Source of the DNA: Anodontia alba
Lineage: Eukaryota; Mollusca; Bivalvia; Lucinida; Lucinidae
Length of the DNA stretch: 64,000 nucleotides
Assembly: GCA_964016985.1 (NCBI GenBank)
Contig: OZ024836.1
Location: 35,830,152 to 35,894,151, forward strand
Direction of reading: 5' to 3'
Shown: one piece after another, positions 1 through 11,169 of the stretch
How the letters are laid out: each line of letters begins with the position of its first letter
Position numbering within the stretch: position 1 is the stretch's first letter
Translations under genes and position numbers: made by a program
The notes under the pieces: model-generated
Databases searched by the model: none
What the model was told of the DNA's origin: nothing
Seen by the model: the letters and a program-made list of their open reading frames with translations, nothing else

Positions 1-221
1 TGGCCCTGATCAAACTATTTGACCTGGGCCTTCGTTGCCATTACATAGAGTACAAACCTTTTCTTCATTTTACAGTCCAAATGATGAAACCCTAATATCT
101 CTGTATAAAATTTGATAAACCATAAATGCAAAAATAATGACATTATTATCTTCTAATCAGATTTAGGTTGCCAATCACTTAGCATTGGCATGTACAGATC
201 ATTATGTCTCCAATTTGGCAT

Positions 222-438
222 TTAACTCTTTGCATGCTGGGTAATTTTGCATGCTTTTTGTCATCTGTGGATTTTTTTAAAATTAACTTTTTAAAAAAAT
301 TTCAGGAATACCATCAGAGTGTCGAATAGTTTGGATCCAGATCAGACCCCATGTTTTGTCGGGCCTGAATTGGGTCAAAACTGTATGCAAAAGTTATCAG
401 CAGATGACAAAAGTCGCCACTAGCGGGTAAAGAGTTAA
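222..438. mobile_element. MITE, shell F, degraded core
   Basis: Left TTAACTCTTTGCATGCTGGG and right AGCGGGTAAAGAGTTAA (repeated once more to 460). The core retains a worn H1-like GATCCAGATCAGACC. Confidence 0.6.
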
Positions 439-825
439 TATGTGCGGGTAAAGAGTTAATATGTATAATAATGCAGATACATTTATTATTTTGGGCTTTG
501 AATCATGCCCATAGTAACAAACTAATTGATCTGCACTATGAGCAAAGGTATATTCATGGTATATACAAACAGTACTGAGCCAGATCAGCCTGTTAGCCAT
601 ATTCATATTGTCTGGTCAGGGATTTTCTGTATGTTATGTTTTGCATTACTATACCCAATTTTTCTGTAAACAGACAGCAAAAGCCCTGATGATGAATGAT
701 CAGATTACGTAGATTCACAGGCTGATTTTGACCTTCAGTACCTGTATACACCTTAAGGGACATTTTCACATGGCGGTGGTCTGTTTATAATATACTGCAG
801 CTGCCTTTTATGGGGCCAAAAATAT

Positions 826-1106
826 ACATCACGAAAACATGCCTATATAAATTTGACCCCCTTAAACCCCACTTTTATATAGTAAAACTGGGGTTGACAG
901 GGGTATACATTATTTTTCTTATTTCTGCTCAGAAACATAGATTGTGGGTACTCGTTAGAACCGCCTCGTCGAGGCAGTTCAAACAAGTAACCACAATCTA
1001 TGTTTTTGAGCAGAAATATGAAAAATATCAAAAATTTTTATCTGAAATTTTTTATTTTTTGGTGGTAAAATTTTCAATATATTTGAATAGGCGTGTTTTC
1101 GTAATG
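826..1106. mobile_element. MITE, shell B with H4 core
   Basis: Ends ACATCACGAAAACATGCCTA and mirrored AATAGGCGTGTTTTCGTAAT. H4 hairpin at 937-1003, GTGGGTACTCGTTAGAACCG with an imperfect right arm. Confidence 0.82.
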
Positions 1107-1575
1107 GCATTGATAGCCAAATCAAATATATAATAAATATGAGATATGACAAACACAAAAAGCTGCCATACACATAAAGTGCCAATCATAACTGCAACTG
1201 ACAATATTTTTATTTCATTTTTAGCTCAACTGAGCATGAATACTCAAGTTGAGCTGTTGTGATCACCCCCAGTCCGCCATCCATCATGCATCGTCTTTGT
1301 CAACAATTTCTTTAAACGACATCTCTTCAACTGCTGAGCCAATTTCCACCAAACATCATAGAAATGTTTCACTCATGGCCCTTTACAGAAATTGCTCAAA
1401 TGGTTCCGCTCGGCTAACAGTTCACAGGAAATGTCAAACCTTATTTTCTCGAAAAAATAGTTAAAAATATACTTCAAAGTGTTGTCTGCTGCAGTTGTGA
1501 ATGGATTTTCAAGGGTCAAAACAAGTTCATTAAAAGATCAGTTTCACATCTTACCTCCAGTATATCTCTTTGCAG

Positions 1576-1790
1576 GTCCACCTCCATCAAAGAAGTCAAG
1601 AAAACAGTTTCAGACAGATGTAGATCTGTCAAAGCCAGCCATGGACAGGCCGTCTTCTGTACCTTCAGGGGCCGCAGTTGCCACATCATCTTTGTCAGAG
1701 GATGCAGAAGATAATGCAGATAATTCTCAGATAACTGAGGCTGATAAGAAAGCTCTCCCACAGGACCTAGAGATTCCTCTTAGGTTTAAA
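1576..1790 (+). CDS. EXOSC10: EXOSC10 (Rrp6 homologue), internal exon of the C-terminal region
   Basis: First visible exon of a + strand gene whose 5' part lies outside the window. It follows a pyrimidine-rich acceptor ending TTTGCAG (1575) and ends at a strong donor AAA|GTAAGT (1791). It enters with two bases completing a codon and leaves in phase 0. It encodes about 71 residues that are Pro/Ser/Lys-rich at first (PPPSKKSRK) and acidic later (SEDAEDNADNS), with no enzymatic motif. This is expected for the poorly conserved tail after the DEDDy exonuclease and HRDC domains, which would be upstream of the window. The assignment rests on the conserved C-terminus two exons later, not on this exon. 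EXOSC10 is the nuclear/nucleolar 3'-5' exonuclease subunit of the RNA exosome. Confidence 0.7.
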
Positions 1791-2000
1791 GTAAGTTAAC
1801 CCTTAAACCTCCAGTTACAACTGCAACAGAAGACATTTGAAACTTTTTTTATTTCATATGAATCTACTAGCTGGTATTAATGCCATTTTTTAGTCTTTTG
1901 TGATCTCAAGGAATCTATTCATCTTCATTACAGCTGATTCTAATCCCATGTGGGGGCCGTAAAAATTCTAGTACTTCGCTATAGTGTAGTCTATATTTTG

Positions 2001-2279
2001 CTGGCCCCGGTGGCTCAATTGAATGCGCGACCGACTGGTGATCAGGAGGTTGTGGGATCACAGAGTTGGCAACAGTCTTTCGCGGAGATTTGGTCATGAA
2101 ATATTTTCTATGGTCATTCTCTCCCTTCCGCTGATCCAAGAAGGGCAGTTGTCAGTTTGTGGCAATAGAAGGACTAAGCCTGTCGAGGAAAAGTATGGTA
2201 AGGTAAACTGATGGCGCTCGACATGACCCCATTGTGTTGACTGGGCTGTAAAACCTCAGCACAAACAAACAAACTGCAG
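2001..2279 (+). mobile_element. SINE of the same family, diverged
   Basis: Head GGCCCCGGTGGCTCAATTGA, middle ATGGTCATTCTCTCCCTTCC and tail TGTTGACTGGGCTGTAAAAC are recognisable. The B box is degraded (GTGGGATCACAG). An older copy inside an EXOSC10 intron. Confidence 0.85.
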
Positions 2280-2653
2280 CAGAAGACATTTTGAATTTTC
2301 TTTATTTCTTGTGAAACTGTTAGCAGGTGTTAGTGCCGTTTTCAGTTCTTTATGTGTTCATTGCTCTCAAGGGCCATTCATTTTAGAATCTATTTTAGAA
2401 TCTATTTATCTTCATTACAGCTGGTGCTAATGCCATGTGGTGGCTTTAAAAATTCTCTCAGTACTTCGCTATAGTGTAGTCTATATGTTTTGGTTCTTTG
2501 TGATTATTCAGTCCATTCCAGGACATTGTAACTCATTAAAGACTGAATAAACTCTCCCACACTATATATTAGAAGAATCCATTTTCAATTTTAGGTATGT
2601 CAGGTTATAATTTTATGACATAGATATTCCTAAAGAAAAATGTTTGAACTATT

Positions 2654-2721
2654 TGCAAACAATGGAGACCCTGGTCAGATGCCACATTCTGCGGCATCTG
2701 ATCTGGGTCTGCACTGTTTGC
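2654..2721. repeat. H1 hairpin
   Basis: GCAAACAATGGAGACC and mirrored GGGTCTGCACTGTTTGC around inner stem GATGCC...GGCATC. Confidence 0.78.
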
Positions 2722-2851
2722 CAGGTACCTGTTTAGGGGTCTCCCATCTTCAATGGGTCAAAATTTAAATGAGTGGGCTCATGAGGCCTAGTTGGCCATA
2801 CCTAACTAGTCTGGCCCAGAAAACTTGACACTTCAGTTGTTTTTTGAATGT

Positions 2852-3242
2852 GTTAAACCTTGTCATGCTGAAAAAAATCAAGATGCCACACCACTTCTGA
2901 TTTTCAGTCAATCAGATGACAGTCCAATCTGTATTAAGCAAACACCCAAAGGATAATCCAAATGTGCTTGTTTAAGACAAGTTCTGGCTTAATACAGGCG
3001 AATTTTAGCTAATTTACTTTTTTGGGAACTGAAATGCTTTGTTAATACAGGTTGCTTGCTTTATACAGATGGCCACTATGACAGGTTTTACTGTACTTGA
3101 TCCAAGTGTTTGATACAAATTCACATACTTTATGCCAAACAAGGTAAATCTAGATCAGTTGGCTTCTTAAGAAGCCAACTGATCTGGATCTGCCCTTTTT
3201 GCAAAGACAGGGCATATCCGGGTTCAGCAGGACCGGGGTTAA
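2852..3242. mobile_element. MITE, shell E with H1 core, carrying a nested element
   Basis: Left end GTTAAACCTTGTCATGCTGA, right end GGGTTCAGCAGGACCGGGGT. H1-type hairpin near 3138-3190 (AGATCAGTTGGCTTCTTAAG / AAGCCAACTGATCT). A separate element sits at 2920-3093. Confidence 0.78.
2920..3093. mobile_element. Small pogo/Tigger-like MITE nested in a shell E element
   Basis: Ends CAGTCCAATCTGTATTAAGC and, read inward from the right, CAGTAAAACCTGTCATAG. Relatives without it read CAATCAGATTACTTGATCC at this point, so it inserted at TA. Confidence 0.7.
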
Positions 3243-3329
3243 TTGCTGTCAAGGGTCATTTCTTTAGAATCTTTCGCTTCACTACAGCTGATATAAGTGC
3301 CATATGGTAATCATAAAAACATCTCCCCA

Positions 3330-3691
3330 TACAGTCGAACTTCAATGGCTCGAACACCTTTGGGACCATAGAAAAGTGTTCGAGCCATGGGTAGTTCGAG
3401 CCAATGAAGGTTAATCATGGCACCAGGTCAGGAAGCAAATAGCAATAATTTAGGGAAATCTTTTTGATTTTCTACACAATAATTGTATGTTGAGTGTACT
3501 CATTAGAATTGCCTCGATGAGGCAATTCTAATGAGTACACACAACATACAATTTTGTGATAAGATAAGAAAATTCCCCTAAATATTTGTTTTTTAAAGCT
3601 ATCGGAAGAATTTCGTAGGGACTCAAAAACGAGTTTGAATTAGCCATGGTAAACGAGCCATCAGTGTTCGAGCTATCGAGGTTTGACTGTA
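3330..3691. mobile_element. MITE, shell A with H4 core
   Basis: Ends TACAGTCGAACTTCAATGGC and mirrored GAGCTATCGAGGTTTGACTG; TA at both borders. The centre (3486-3552) is a near-perfect H4 hairpin (GTACTCATTAGAATTGCCTC with its complement). Confidence 0.85.
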
Positions 3692-4037
3692 CTTCTTTTT
3701 AGAATCTGTTTATACCAAAGTCTAAGCAGTGCATGCAGTCTCACTCCTTTAGATTCTCAGAAGCTGGCAGGTATACCTCCATTGTCTGCATGTGAATAAG
3801 GAAATTCCATAGTTTTCAGGGTGAGAGATATTGGTTTGTGGCAGTTGTCTTTATGTCCATCTGTCTGTCACAAAATGGTGCCCGCTCTATAAGTTGAAAA
3901 CTGCAAAAACCAAAACTCTATTTTCATGTCCAACGGAGTCACACATACACATGCACACACAGGCACACACACTCTCTTGATGATTTTTCATATGGGATTA
4001 CTTTTGAACAGTTCTAATGAGTACCATAATGTACAGT

Positions 4038-4281
4038 TTAACCCTTAAAGCGCCAATCACAACTATTGTCGTCTGCTTTGTTATCTGCTTGTGATTTTAA
4101 AAGTCATTTTTGCAAACAGTGTGGACCCAGATCAGACTGCTCCTTAGGAGCAGTCTGATCTGGGTCCACACTGTTTGCCTGTATGCAAAAATAGGTTTGA
4201 AAAGTCTACAAGAATACTCAGTAGACGACATAAACAGACGACATTTTCAGATGCAGTTTTTCTTGGCGCTTTAAGGGTTAA
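4038..4281. mobile_element. MITE, shell D (TTAA ends) with H1 core
   Basis: TTAACCCTTAAAGCGCCAAT at the left and GGCGCTTTAAGGGTTAA at the right, giving TTAA at both borders as in piggyBac-type elements. The core is a perfect H1 hairpin: arms 4112-4143 and 4147-4178, loop TTA. Confidence 0.88.
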
Positions 4282-4375
4282 TGCAGAGATGAGAAAAAAG
4301 TTCATACTAAAAGTGTCTCTAGATAAATATAAAAGTTAGCATAATAATCCTAAGTATTGGAACAGACAGACCTGA

Positions 4376-4442
4376 GCAAACTGTGTAGACCCAGATCAGT
4401 CACTGCAGAATGCAGCATATGATCAGGCTCTACATTGTTTGC
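4376..4442. repeat. H1 hairpin, diverged
   Basis: GCAAACTGTGTAGACC with TCTACATTGTTTGC; the inner stem CTGCAGAATGCAG is partly broken. Confidence 0.7.
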
Positions 4443-4455
4443 CCCTCATCCTTCT

Positions 4456-4695
4456 GGGCTCAGTTGTTCAAAGCGTCGTTAGCTTAACGAGCTCGTTAAG
4501 GGTCATTTCGTTAACTTTTAGCAGATTTAATACACAATATTCTGATATTTTTGCTGAAAAAATGTGAGTAGCTTTTGCACTGCAAAAGCTACTCACATTT
4601 TTTCAGCAAAAAATTTCAGCATATTTGCATATCACTTGGTGTAAATTTTAACGAATCGTTAACTAACGACGTTGTTAGTTTTGAACAACTGGGCC
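4456..4695. mobile_element. MITE, shell H (fully palindromic)
   Basis: GGGCTCAGTTGTTCAAAGCG at the left and TTTTGAACAACTGGGCCC at the right. Inner hairpin GAGTAGCTTTTGCACTGCAA is a long perfect palindrome around 4561-4601. Confidence 0.88.
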
Positions 4696-4966
4696 CAAGT
4701 TTAGACACATCAGCATTAGTAAAATAGAATTTTTCAAACATCAGGACAAGTATGGTAAGGAGTCAAGGTATATTGAACTCAGTCCTGGTCGAAGAACATA
4801 GGTCCATATTTACACAAATATCCTCTCAGACAGGCCATAGCGAAAATGTAGACCCATATTAGATATCACAGAATGCAGCTGATCAGGGTCAACACTATTT
4901 ACCACTTTTCCTGCAGGTTTCGGCACATTAATACATTGTAGTCTGGAGACCTCTAAAAGGGAATTG

Positions 4967-5033
4967 ACAAACAATGCAGACCCAGATCAGTGGCCGCAGA
5001 ATGCGGCGTCTGATAAGGGTCTCCACTGTTTGC
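4967..5033. repeat. H1 hairpin
   Basis: ACAAACAATGCAGACCCAGA with GTCTCCACTGTTTGC; inner stem GCCGC..GCGGC. Confidence 0.75.
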
Positions 5034-5206
5034 AAACAGTTTAGCCATTTTCTCTAGGAATATCTAAATTTCCAAGCCATCTGTACCTAGAATTAGAATT
5101 GAACTCTTCCAAAATACAGTGTGGGGGAGTCTATGTAGTTTACAATGGGCTAAAAGGTAATTAAATGTATTTTCAAACTATAGGACAAGGAGTTAAGATG
5201 GCCAAA

Positions 5207-5550
5207 TACAGTCGACTCTCTTTATCTCGACTTTGCTTATCTCCAATAACTGCTTATTTTGGAGTGATAATCTGGTCCCTAGTTTAACATGGAAATCTAA
5301 CAACAGATCACAAAATATTGTGGAAAAGAGGAGAAATCGCTCCTAAGAAGCAATTTCTCCTCTTTTCCACAATATTTTCAATATACATGTATCTCTAACT
5401 TCAGGAGTCAAATTACATATTAATTCAAGAATTGTGGTTGTTCAGTTTATTTTTTTCCTCAATTCTGTAAGTCTGATATGTTGAGGAACTGATATCTAAA
5501 AGTATTTCAGAGTCCCTTGGACTTCGAGATAACGAGAGTTGATTGTTCTA
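5207..5550. mobile_element. MITE, shell G with GAGGAGAAAT hairpin
   Basis: TACAGTCGACTCTCTTTATC at the left and mirrored TTCGAGATAACGAGAGTTGA at the right (Tigger/pogo-like end). The centre 5322-5383 is a hairpin, TGTGGAAAAGAGGAGAAATC with its complement. Confidence 0.8.
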
Positions 5551-5625
5551 CATATTGATTTGATTGTTAGAACATATTCTAACTCATTATGGTAAATACA
5601 GAATCTTGCTAATGATTTTTTTCAG

Positions 5626-5944
5626 ATGCCGTCAAAGAAGAAGAAGAAAAAGAATAAAAATCGTGATATTGATATCATACAGACGGTTCAGGACAGTGTA
5701 CAGCTAGAATTAGAAAGACTCAAGAACTCAACGCTGGCATTGGGACAAAATGTTGGTGATGAAAAACCTGTTCTCATAGATAAACAAAGAGTGAAAAAGG
5801 AGAAAAAATTTAAAAAGAATAAAAGTGATAAAAAGTTGAAAAGTGAAGAAACAGTAGATGATAGTGAAAAGACTGATAACAGAGAAAGTGCCCCAGAGTT
5901 TAAACCATATGATTATAGTAGTGCTTCACAGAAACTGGCTGAAG
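5626..5944 (+). CDS. EXOSC10: EXOSC10, lysine-rich C-terminal exon
   Basis: Acceptor TTTTTTCAG ends at 5625 and donor GAAG|GTGAGT begins at 5945. Entry is phase 0, matching the exit of the 1576-1790 exon, and exit is phase 1. The first codon is ATG, but this is an internal Met because the upstream exon joins in frame. The exon encodes 106 residues plus one base. It starts with a Lys run (MPSKKKKKKNKN), likely a nuclear localisation signal, has a second basic block (KKEKKFKKNKSDKK) and ends with APEFKPYDYSSA. In my recollection of animal EXOSC10, a basic segment and an F-x-Y-S motif of this kind occur in the same order in the C-terminal tail. Confidence 0.78.
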
Positions 5945-6133
5945 GTGAGTTTAACTAATATTGAATTCAGCACCGACTGAAGTAGGCATTTCCGTATTTG
6001 AATTTGGACAAGTCCATTGCTGTATATAGGGATGTCAATAAAAAAACAAACAAAAAAAACAGAATGGCAATGAGTTTAGATTCTGATGAGTCAGCTTGTT
6101 ACCAGTCATCTGATTATACATTGTTTGCAAAGG

Positions 6134-6484
6134 TACAGGCAAACCTCAATAGCTCAAACACCGACGGCTTGTTTACCATGGCTGATTCGAACTTGTTTTT
6201 GAGTCCTACGAAATTCTTCCGCAAGCTCCAGAAAACAAGTATTCAAGGAAATTTTCTTATTTTTTCATGAAATTATATGTTGTGTGTATTCATTAGAATC
6301 CTCGTTGAGGCAGATATAATGAGTACACTCAACATACCATTATTATATAGAACATCAAAAAGACTTCCTCAAATTATCACCACTTGCTTCCTGATATGGC
6401 GCCATGATTAACCCTCAGTGGCTTGAACTACCCATGTCTCGAATGAATTTCCATGGTCCCAAAGATGTTTGAGGCTTTGGGGTT
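6134..6484. mobile_element. MITE, shell A with H4 core, degraded right end
   Basis: Starts TACAGGCAAACCTCAATAGC. H4-type hairpin at 6278-6345 (TTCATTAGAATCCTCG / GAGGCAGATATAATGAGTAC). The right end fades after 6470. Confidence 0.75.
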
Positions 6485-6496
6485 TTTATCGCACCT

Positions 6497-7190
6497 GCTT
6501 GTAGCAGGGTGCGATAAAGACGTCCGATTTTCCGTCCGTCCGTCTGTCAACATTTATGTTGAAGTTTGACATTTATGTCAGAGTTAGTATTCTAATCAAC
6601 TACAAGACTAAACAACCCTTGCGTGAAACATCTCCCTGACCTCCAGACTTTGCAACATAGGCATCCACTTTTCCGTTTGGCTGTCCGTTCGTCTGTCCGT
6701 TCATCTGTCCGTCTGTCAACATTTATGTCGAAGTTCGACATTTATGTCAAAGTTAGTATTCTAATCAACTACAAGACTAAACAACCATCAAACCTTGCAT
6801 GAAACATCTTCCTGACCTCCAGACTTTGCGACATAGGTACCCGCTTTTCCATTCGTCTAACCATTTGTCCGTCTGTCTGTCCGTCTGTTAATAGTTCTGT
6901 TAGTTATGTCAAAGTTCGACATTTATGTCAAAGTTAGTATTCTAATCAACTACAAGACTAAACAACCATCAAACCTTGTATGAAACATCTCCCTGACCTC
7001 CTGTCTTTGCGACATAGGTGCCCGCTTTTCCATTCGTCTGTCCGTTCGTCTGTCTGTCTGTCTGTCTGTTAACAGTTCTGTTATGTCGAAGTTCGACATT
7101 TACGTCAAAGTTAGTATTCTAATCAACTACAATTCTACAACAACCATCTTACCTTGCATGACACATCTCCCTGACCTCCAGGCTTGGCAG
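6497..7190. repeat. Tandem array, about 170-180-bp units, 4 copies
   Basis: Each unit has GTTAGTATTCTAATCAACTA, AAACATCTCCCTGACCTCC and a CCGTCCGTCTGTC tract. Confidence 0.85.
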
Positions 7191-8570
7191 GTACATTGAC
7201 CCAATGACCTTGACCTATATTTTGCGCTCCATTGACTGACATAATTTACGTTGACATTCCAGATCTCCTCAACTAAAAGGCGTACAACTACCAAATCTTG
7301 CATAGTGCTTCTCCTAGATGTATTGACTCCGCAGGTACCTTGACCCGGTGACCTTGACCTATATTTTGCGCTCCAGTGACTTTGGCATATTTTGCGTCGA
7401 TGTTCGATATCTCCTCAACTATAAGGCCTACAACCATCAAACCTTGCAATGTGCTTCTTCTCAATGTACTGACTCGGCAGATACCTTGACCTGGTGACCT
7501 TGACCTATATTTTGGCTGCAGTGACTCAGACATAATTTACGTCAACATTCCAGATCTCCTCAAGTGTTAGACCTCTAGCCACCAAACCTTGCATAGTGCT
7601 TCTCCCAGATGTACTGACTTGGCAGGTATCTTGACCCAGTGACCTTGACCTGTATTTTGCGCTCCAGTGCCTTTTACACATTTTACGCCAATGTTCAATA
7701 TCTCCTCAACTATAATTGGGGTGGTCGGGTGGTGTGAAGGTGTCATGTATCTTATGTCACCGGGGCGTCCAGATGATATTGGCTTACAGTTGGGCAAGGC
7801 CTGCTATCCTTGTAGCGGGTTAGGGTAGGGAGGTGATGTTTTTATTTCTTCTGTTTCTTCACTTTCGTTCCTGTTCCTCTTTCTTCCCTGTCCCTCTCTT
7901 TCATCTCTTCTGCTATCTCTTCTGTCGCTTTTTCTCCCATTCTCTGGGAGACGACACAAAATGACCCACAAGGGTTGATGTGTCGAAAAACCCCAACACA
8001 ATCAAAATCCTCAACTATAAGGCCTACAACCATCAAATCTGCATAGTGCTTCTCCTCAGTGTATGGCCTCCGCAGGTACCTTGACTGGGTGACCTTGACC
8101 TATATTTCACGCTCCATTGACTTTTACACCTTTTATGCGCCCTTCCATATGTCCTCAACTGTAAGGCCTTCAGCCACCAAATCTTATATAGTGCTTCTTC
8201 TTGATGTACTGACTTGGCAGGTACCTTGACCTGGTGGCCTTGACCTATATTGTGCACTCCAGTGACTTTGACACTTTTTATGTTGATGTTCGGTACCTCC
8301 TCAAATATAAGACCTACAACCACTAAACCTTGCATAGTGCTTCACCTCATAGCACTGACTTGGCAGGTACCTTGACCCGGTGACCTTGACATATATTTGA
8401 CACATTTTACGTTGATGTTTGATAACGCATCAACTATAAGGCCTCAACCACCATACCTTGTGTAATGCTTCTCCTTGATGTACTGAATTAGCAGGTACCT
8501 TGACCCATGACCTTGACCTATATTTCACGCTCCAGTGACTTTTACACATTTTACGTCAACGTTCCATTAT
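7190..8570. repeat. Tandem array, about 145-bp units with GTGACCTTGACC
   Basis: At least eight units beginning GGCAGGTACCTTGACCCGGT and containing ATCTCCTCAACTATAAGGCC. A SINE-like element (7716-8005) interrupts it. Confidence 0.88.
7716..8005 (+). mobile_element. Second SINE-like family, complete copy
   Basis: Starts GGGGTGGTCGGGTGGTGTGA, contains TTGGCTTACAGTTGGGCAAG (A-box-like), a pyrimidine-rich centre (CTCTTTCATCTCTTCTGCTA) and ends GGGTTGATG...AAAACCCCAACACAATCAAA. The tail closely matches that of the tRNA-SINE family, suggesting the same LINE partner. It interrupts the tandem array 7190-8570. Confidence 0.6.
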
Positions 8571-8956
8571 CATTGGGCTGTATAATGCGAAAAGTCAGTG
8601 CTGAAGATATAGCCATTAGAGGGAATGGCACTGTCCTGGAATATATGTACCCCACTAGGCCCTTTGTCTACATTTTTTTCAACCCAGTTTTCCAACTAAG
8701 TACTGCTAAGAATGAAATAAACTTATTAAATAGCCACATTCTGATTGTGGCTCCTGTGACTTTTGCCCCAGCAGGTGCGATGACGCCTTCCGCGGAATTC
8801 TTGTACTGTAATTGAACCCCTCAGAGCAAATGCTTTCCTTTAAGAGAAATCCCTTTTGAGAAAGGATTCCTGTACTGGGGAAAGCAGTCTCTTCTGCTAG
8901 GGTAGTTGTCTTTTTGAAAAAGGAGGCAAATAATTCCAGATTGAGGCAAATAGATA

Positions 8957-9307
8957 TACAGTCGAACCTCAATAGCTCACTGATTGCTCGTTTACTATGG
9001 CTTATTCTAACTCATTCTTGAGTCCCTATCAAATTCTTCTGATAGCTCAAGAAAACAGTATAATAGGAAAATTTCTTATTTTATCATGACATTTTATGCT
9101 CAATAGAATCATCTCCTTGAGGCATTTCTAATGAGTACACTCAACATACCATTATTGTGTAGAAGATCTAAAAGATTTCCCTGTATTATTGCCATTTGCT
9201 TCCTGACCTGGCGCCATGATTAACCCTCAGTGGCTTAGACTATCCAAGATAACCCGAACATATTTCCATGTTCCCAAAGAGGTTGGAGCCATTCAGGTTC
9301 AACTGTA
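8957..9307. mobile_element. MITE, shell A with damaged H4 core
   Basis: TACAGTCGAACCTCAATAGC at the left, mirrored GGTTCAACTGTA at the right. Half of the H4 hairpin remains (GGCATTTCTAATGAGTACAC, 9120-9140). Confidence 0.8.
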
Positions 9308-9527
9308 CTTTCAAGGGGGGTAACTCTTATCAGAATTGTTTCAGTCTCCCTTCTGCAAAAGGAAAGAATTTGCTCCCTTATTAAAAAATAGCAAAGAGTC
9401 TACTAAGTATACCTAGTCCTCTTTATAAGTAAATACATGTACCTAGTTTAGGACATCAGAGAGAAAACATATTGCATGTTGAGACTTCTAGATGTGGGCA
9501 GTCACATTTTATCTATACATTCATTAA

Positions 9528-9732
9528 TCCTTAAAGGAGCAAGTAAAATCGTATCAGATGACATTATATATATATACATGTATATATATATTTTTTTTTT
9601 TTCAGGAAAAATAAGGCTCATATAAATTGTCTATCTGGCAGACAGTTTGCCTGAAATGTCAATCCTTTTTTTCTCTGGAAAATATTTCAGAATATCATCT
9701 GCTTCAATTGTAATTGGAAGTTTTAGAGTTAA
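9528..9732. mobile_element. MITE, shell D/F type with H3 half-core
   Basis: TTAATCCTTAAAGGAGC at the left and TTTTAGAGTTAA at the right; TCTGGCAGACAGTTTGCCTG and AAATGTCAA of the H3 stem. An AT microsatellite lies inside. Confidence 0.55.
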
Positions 9733-9873
9733 TGCCATATTAAGTTTTTGATATAGTTGAGACAAAAGATTTTGCATGACAAATATTCAGGACAAATAAT
9801 AAAAAAATGACCTTTTTGAAACAAGAATCATACTTAAATGATTCATCACCAGTATTTGAAAATTTAAACCACA

Positions 9874-10088
9874 GGGCCTGGTTGTTCAAAGAGTCGTTAG
9901 CTTAACGAACTCGTTAAGAGTCATTTCGTTAACTGTTTTAGCAGATTCAATACACAATATTCTGATATTTTTTGCTGAAAAAATGTGAGTAGCTTTTGCA
10001 CTGCAAAAGCTACTCACATTTTTTCACTCGATCTAAATTTTAACGAATCGTTAACTAACGACATCGTTAGCTTTGAACAACTGGGCCC
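9874..10088. mobile_element. MITE, shell H (fully palindromic)
   Basis: GGGCCTGGTTGTTCAAAGAG and mirrored CTTTGAACAACTGGGCCC. Inner AATGTGAGTAGCTTTTGCAC hairpin identical to the 4456 copy. Ends about 70 bp before the 65-nt EXOSC10 exon. Confidence 0.88.
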
Positions 10089-10159
10089 TGAAATTTAGTC
10101 AGACAATAACAATAGCTTCCTGAAATACATGGAGAAGACTGTATGTTTTTTATTCCCAG

Positions 10160-10224
10160 GGACAAAGCAACAGAAGGAATACTATGATCCAGTTTCCCAG
10201 ATGAAGAAAAGTAAAGGACCTAAG
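10160..10224 (+). CDS. EXOSC10: EXOSC10, small penultimate exon
   Basis: 65-nt exon. The acceptor TTTTTATTCCCAG ends at 10159. The donor AAG|GTAGAG is non-optimal. Entry phase 1 matches the 5626-5944 exon (G|GG gives Gly) and exit is phase 0. It encodes 22 residues including EYYDPVSQMKK, which corresponds in position to the FDP segment of vertebrate EXOSC10 tails. It is too short for ordinary ORF searches; phase matching on both sides is the main support. Confidence 0.75.
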
Positions 10225-10270
10225 GTAGAGTAGTTTTTATACCCCCCTTCAACAAAAGTATCCCCTTAAA

Positions 10271-10396
10271 GTACTGGTTAGCCTTCTAAAAGACTAAGCC
10301 TGCCCAGTACAAACGTGAGTCTGTTAATTGATCTGCTTGACATAATGTTAACAAAGTTCACTGGGCTGTAAGACACAAAATCAAACAGATAATTGA
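10271..10396 (+). mobile_element. SINE 3' fragment
   Basis: Only the last third of the SINE family: GTACTGGTTAGCC, AGACTAAGCCTGCCCAGTAC and CACTGGGCTGTAAGACACAA are present, with an insertion in the tail. Confidence 0.65.
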
Positions 10397-10772
10397 ACTA
10401 AGGACCTCTGGCACCAGAGGCTAGTACACTAACCATTGGCATCTATGCTCTGCTCTTTAGAAGTGCCTCAGTAAGACCACAATTACCATATTTGACCTAA
10501 TTAGCTGACATACCCCTATAAGCACACAGTCAAGTGATTCCATAGTCTTCAGATTACAGCCAAGTTTTCCCAGTAATTTTGAAAAACCTAAGTGCATGGT
10601 GCAGTAATTGGGTTAAATACAGTATGTTTGCATAGAGAAATTACTAGACCTATGTAATATTGTCCCAAAATAAGCATGTTTAAAACGAACTACAGTGGAA
10701 CCTCGACAAAAGGGTCACTTCAACAACAGCCACCCACTGAAGTGTTATTGAGTTTTTTTCCCCACACTTTTT

Positions 10773-11103
10773 AGCTCACCAGAGCACGAGGTGAGGTAAT
10801 TGGTCTTCGTCTGTCGTCGGTCCATGCATCGTCAACTTATGCTTTAAACAACTTCTTCTCCAAAACTGCTGTACAGATTTTAGAATAATTTCACAGAAAT
10901 GTTCTTTGGATGACCCTCTACCAAAATTGCTCAAACTGTTCTGGTCCATTGCACATCTAGGTCACAGGAGCTAAAACTAGATTTTTGAATTGAAAACTTA
11001 AAAAATCTTTTTATCTGAAACCAGAAGGCCCAGGTCTTTGATATTTGGTATGTAGCTTCATCTAGTGGACCTCTACCAAAGTTGTTCAAATTATAGCCCT
11101 GCA

Positions 11104-11169
<66 letters not shown>

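Larger units (their letters stand above)
1..1575. other. Intronic/upstream sequence of EXOSC10
   Basis: Contains a shell F MITE (222-438), a shell B MITE (826-1106) and a TTAGCTCAACTGAGC-headed repeat (1223-1450). No further EXOSC10 exon was found here. Confidence 0.6.
1791..5625 (+). other. EXOSC10 intron
   Basis: GT-AG intron filled with a SINE (2001), H1 hairpins (2654, 4376, 4967), MITEs of shells E, A, D, H and G, and little unique sequence. Confidence 0.7.
5945..10159 (+). other. EXOSC10 intron
   Basis: Holds shell A MITEs (6134, 8957), two tandem arrays (6497-8570), a SINE-like element and a shell H MITE (9874). Confidence 0.7.

Noticed and set aside
810..1133. 107-codon open frame
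   Set aside because: It lies entirely within a palindromic shell B MITE; similar frames appear on the other strand.
5998..6270. 90-codon open frame after the EXOSC10 exon
   Set aside because: It overlaps a shell A MITE and follows a good donor at 5945; it would require reading through the intron.
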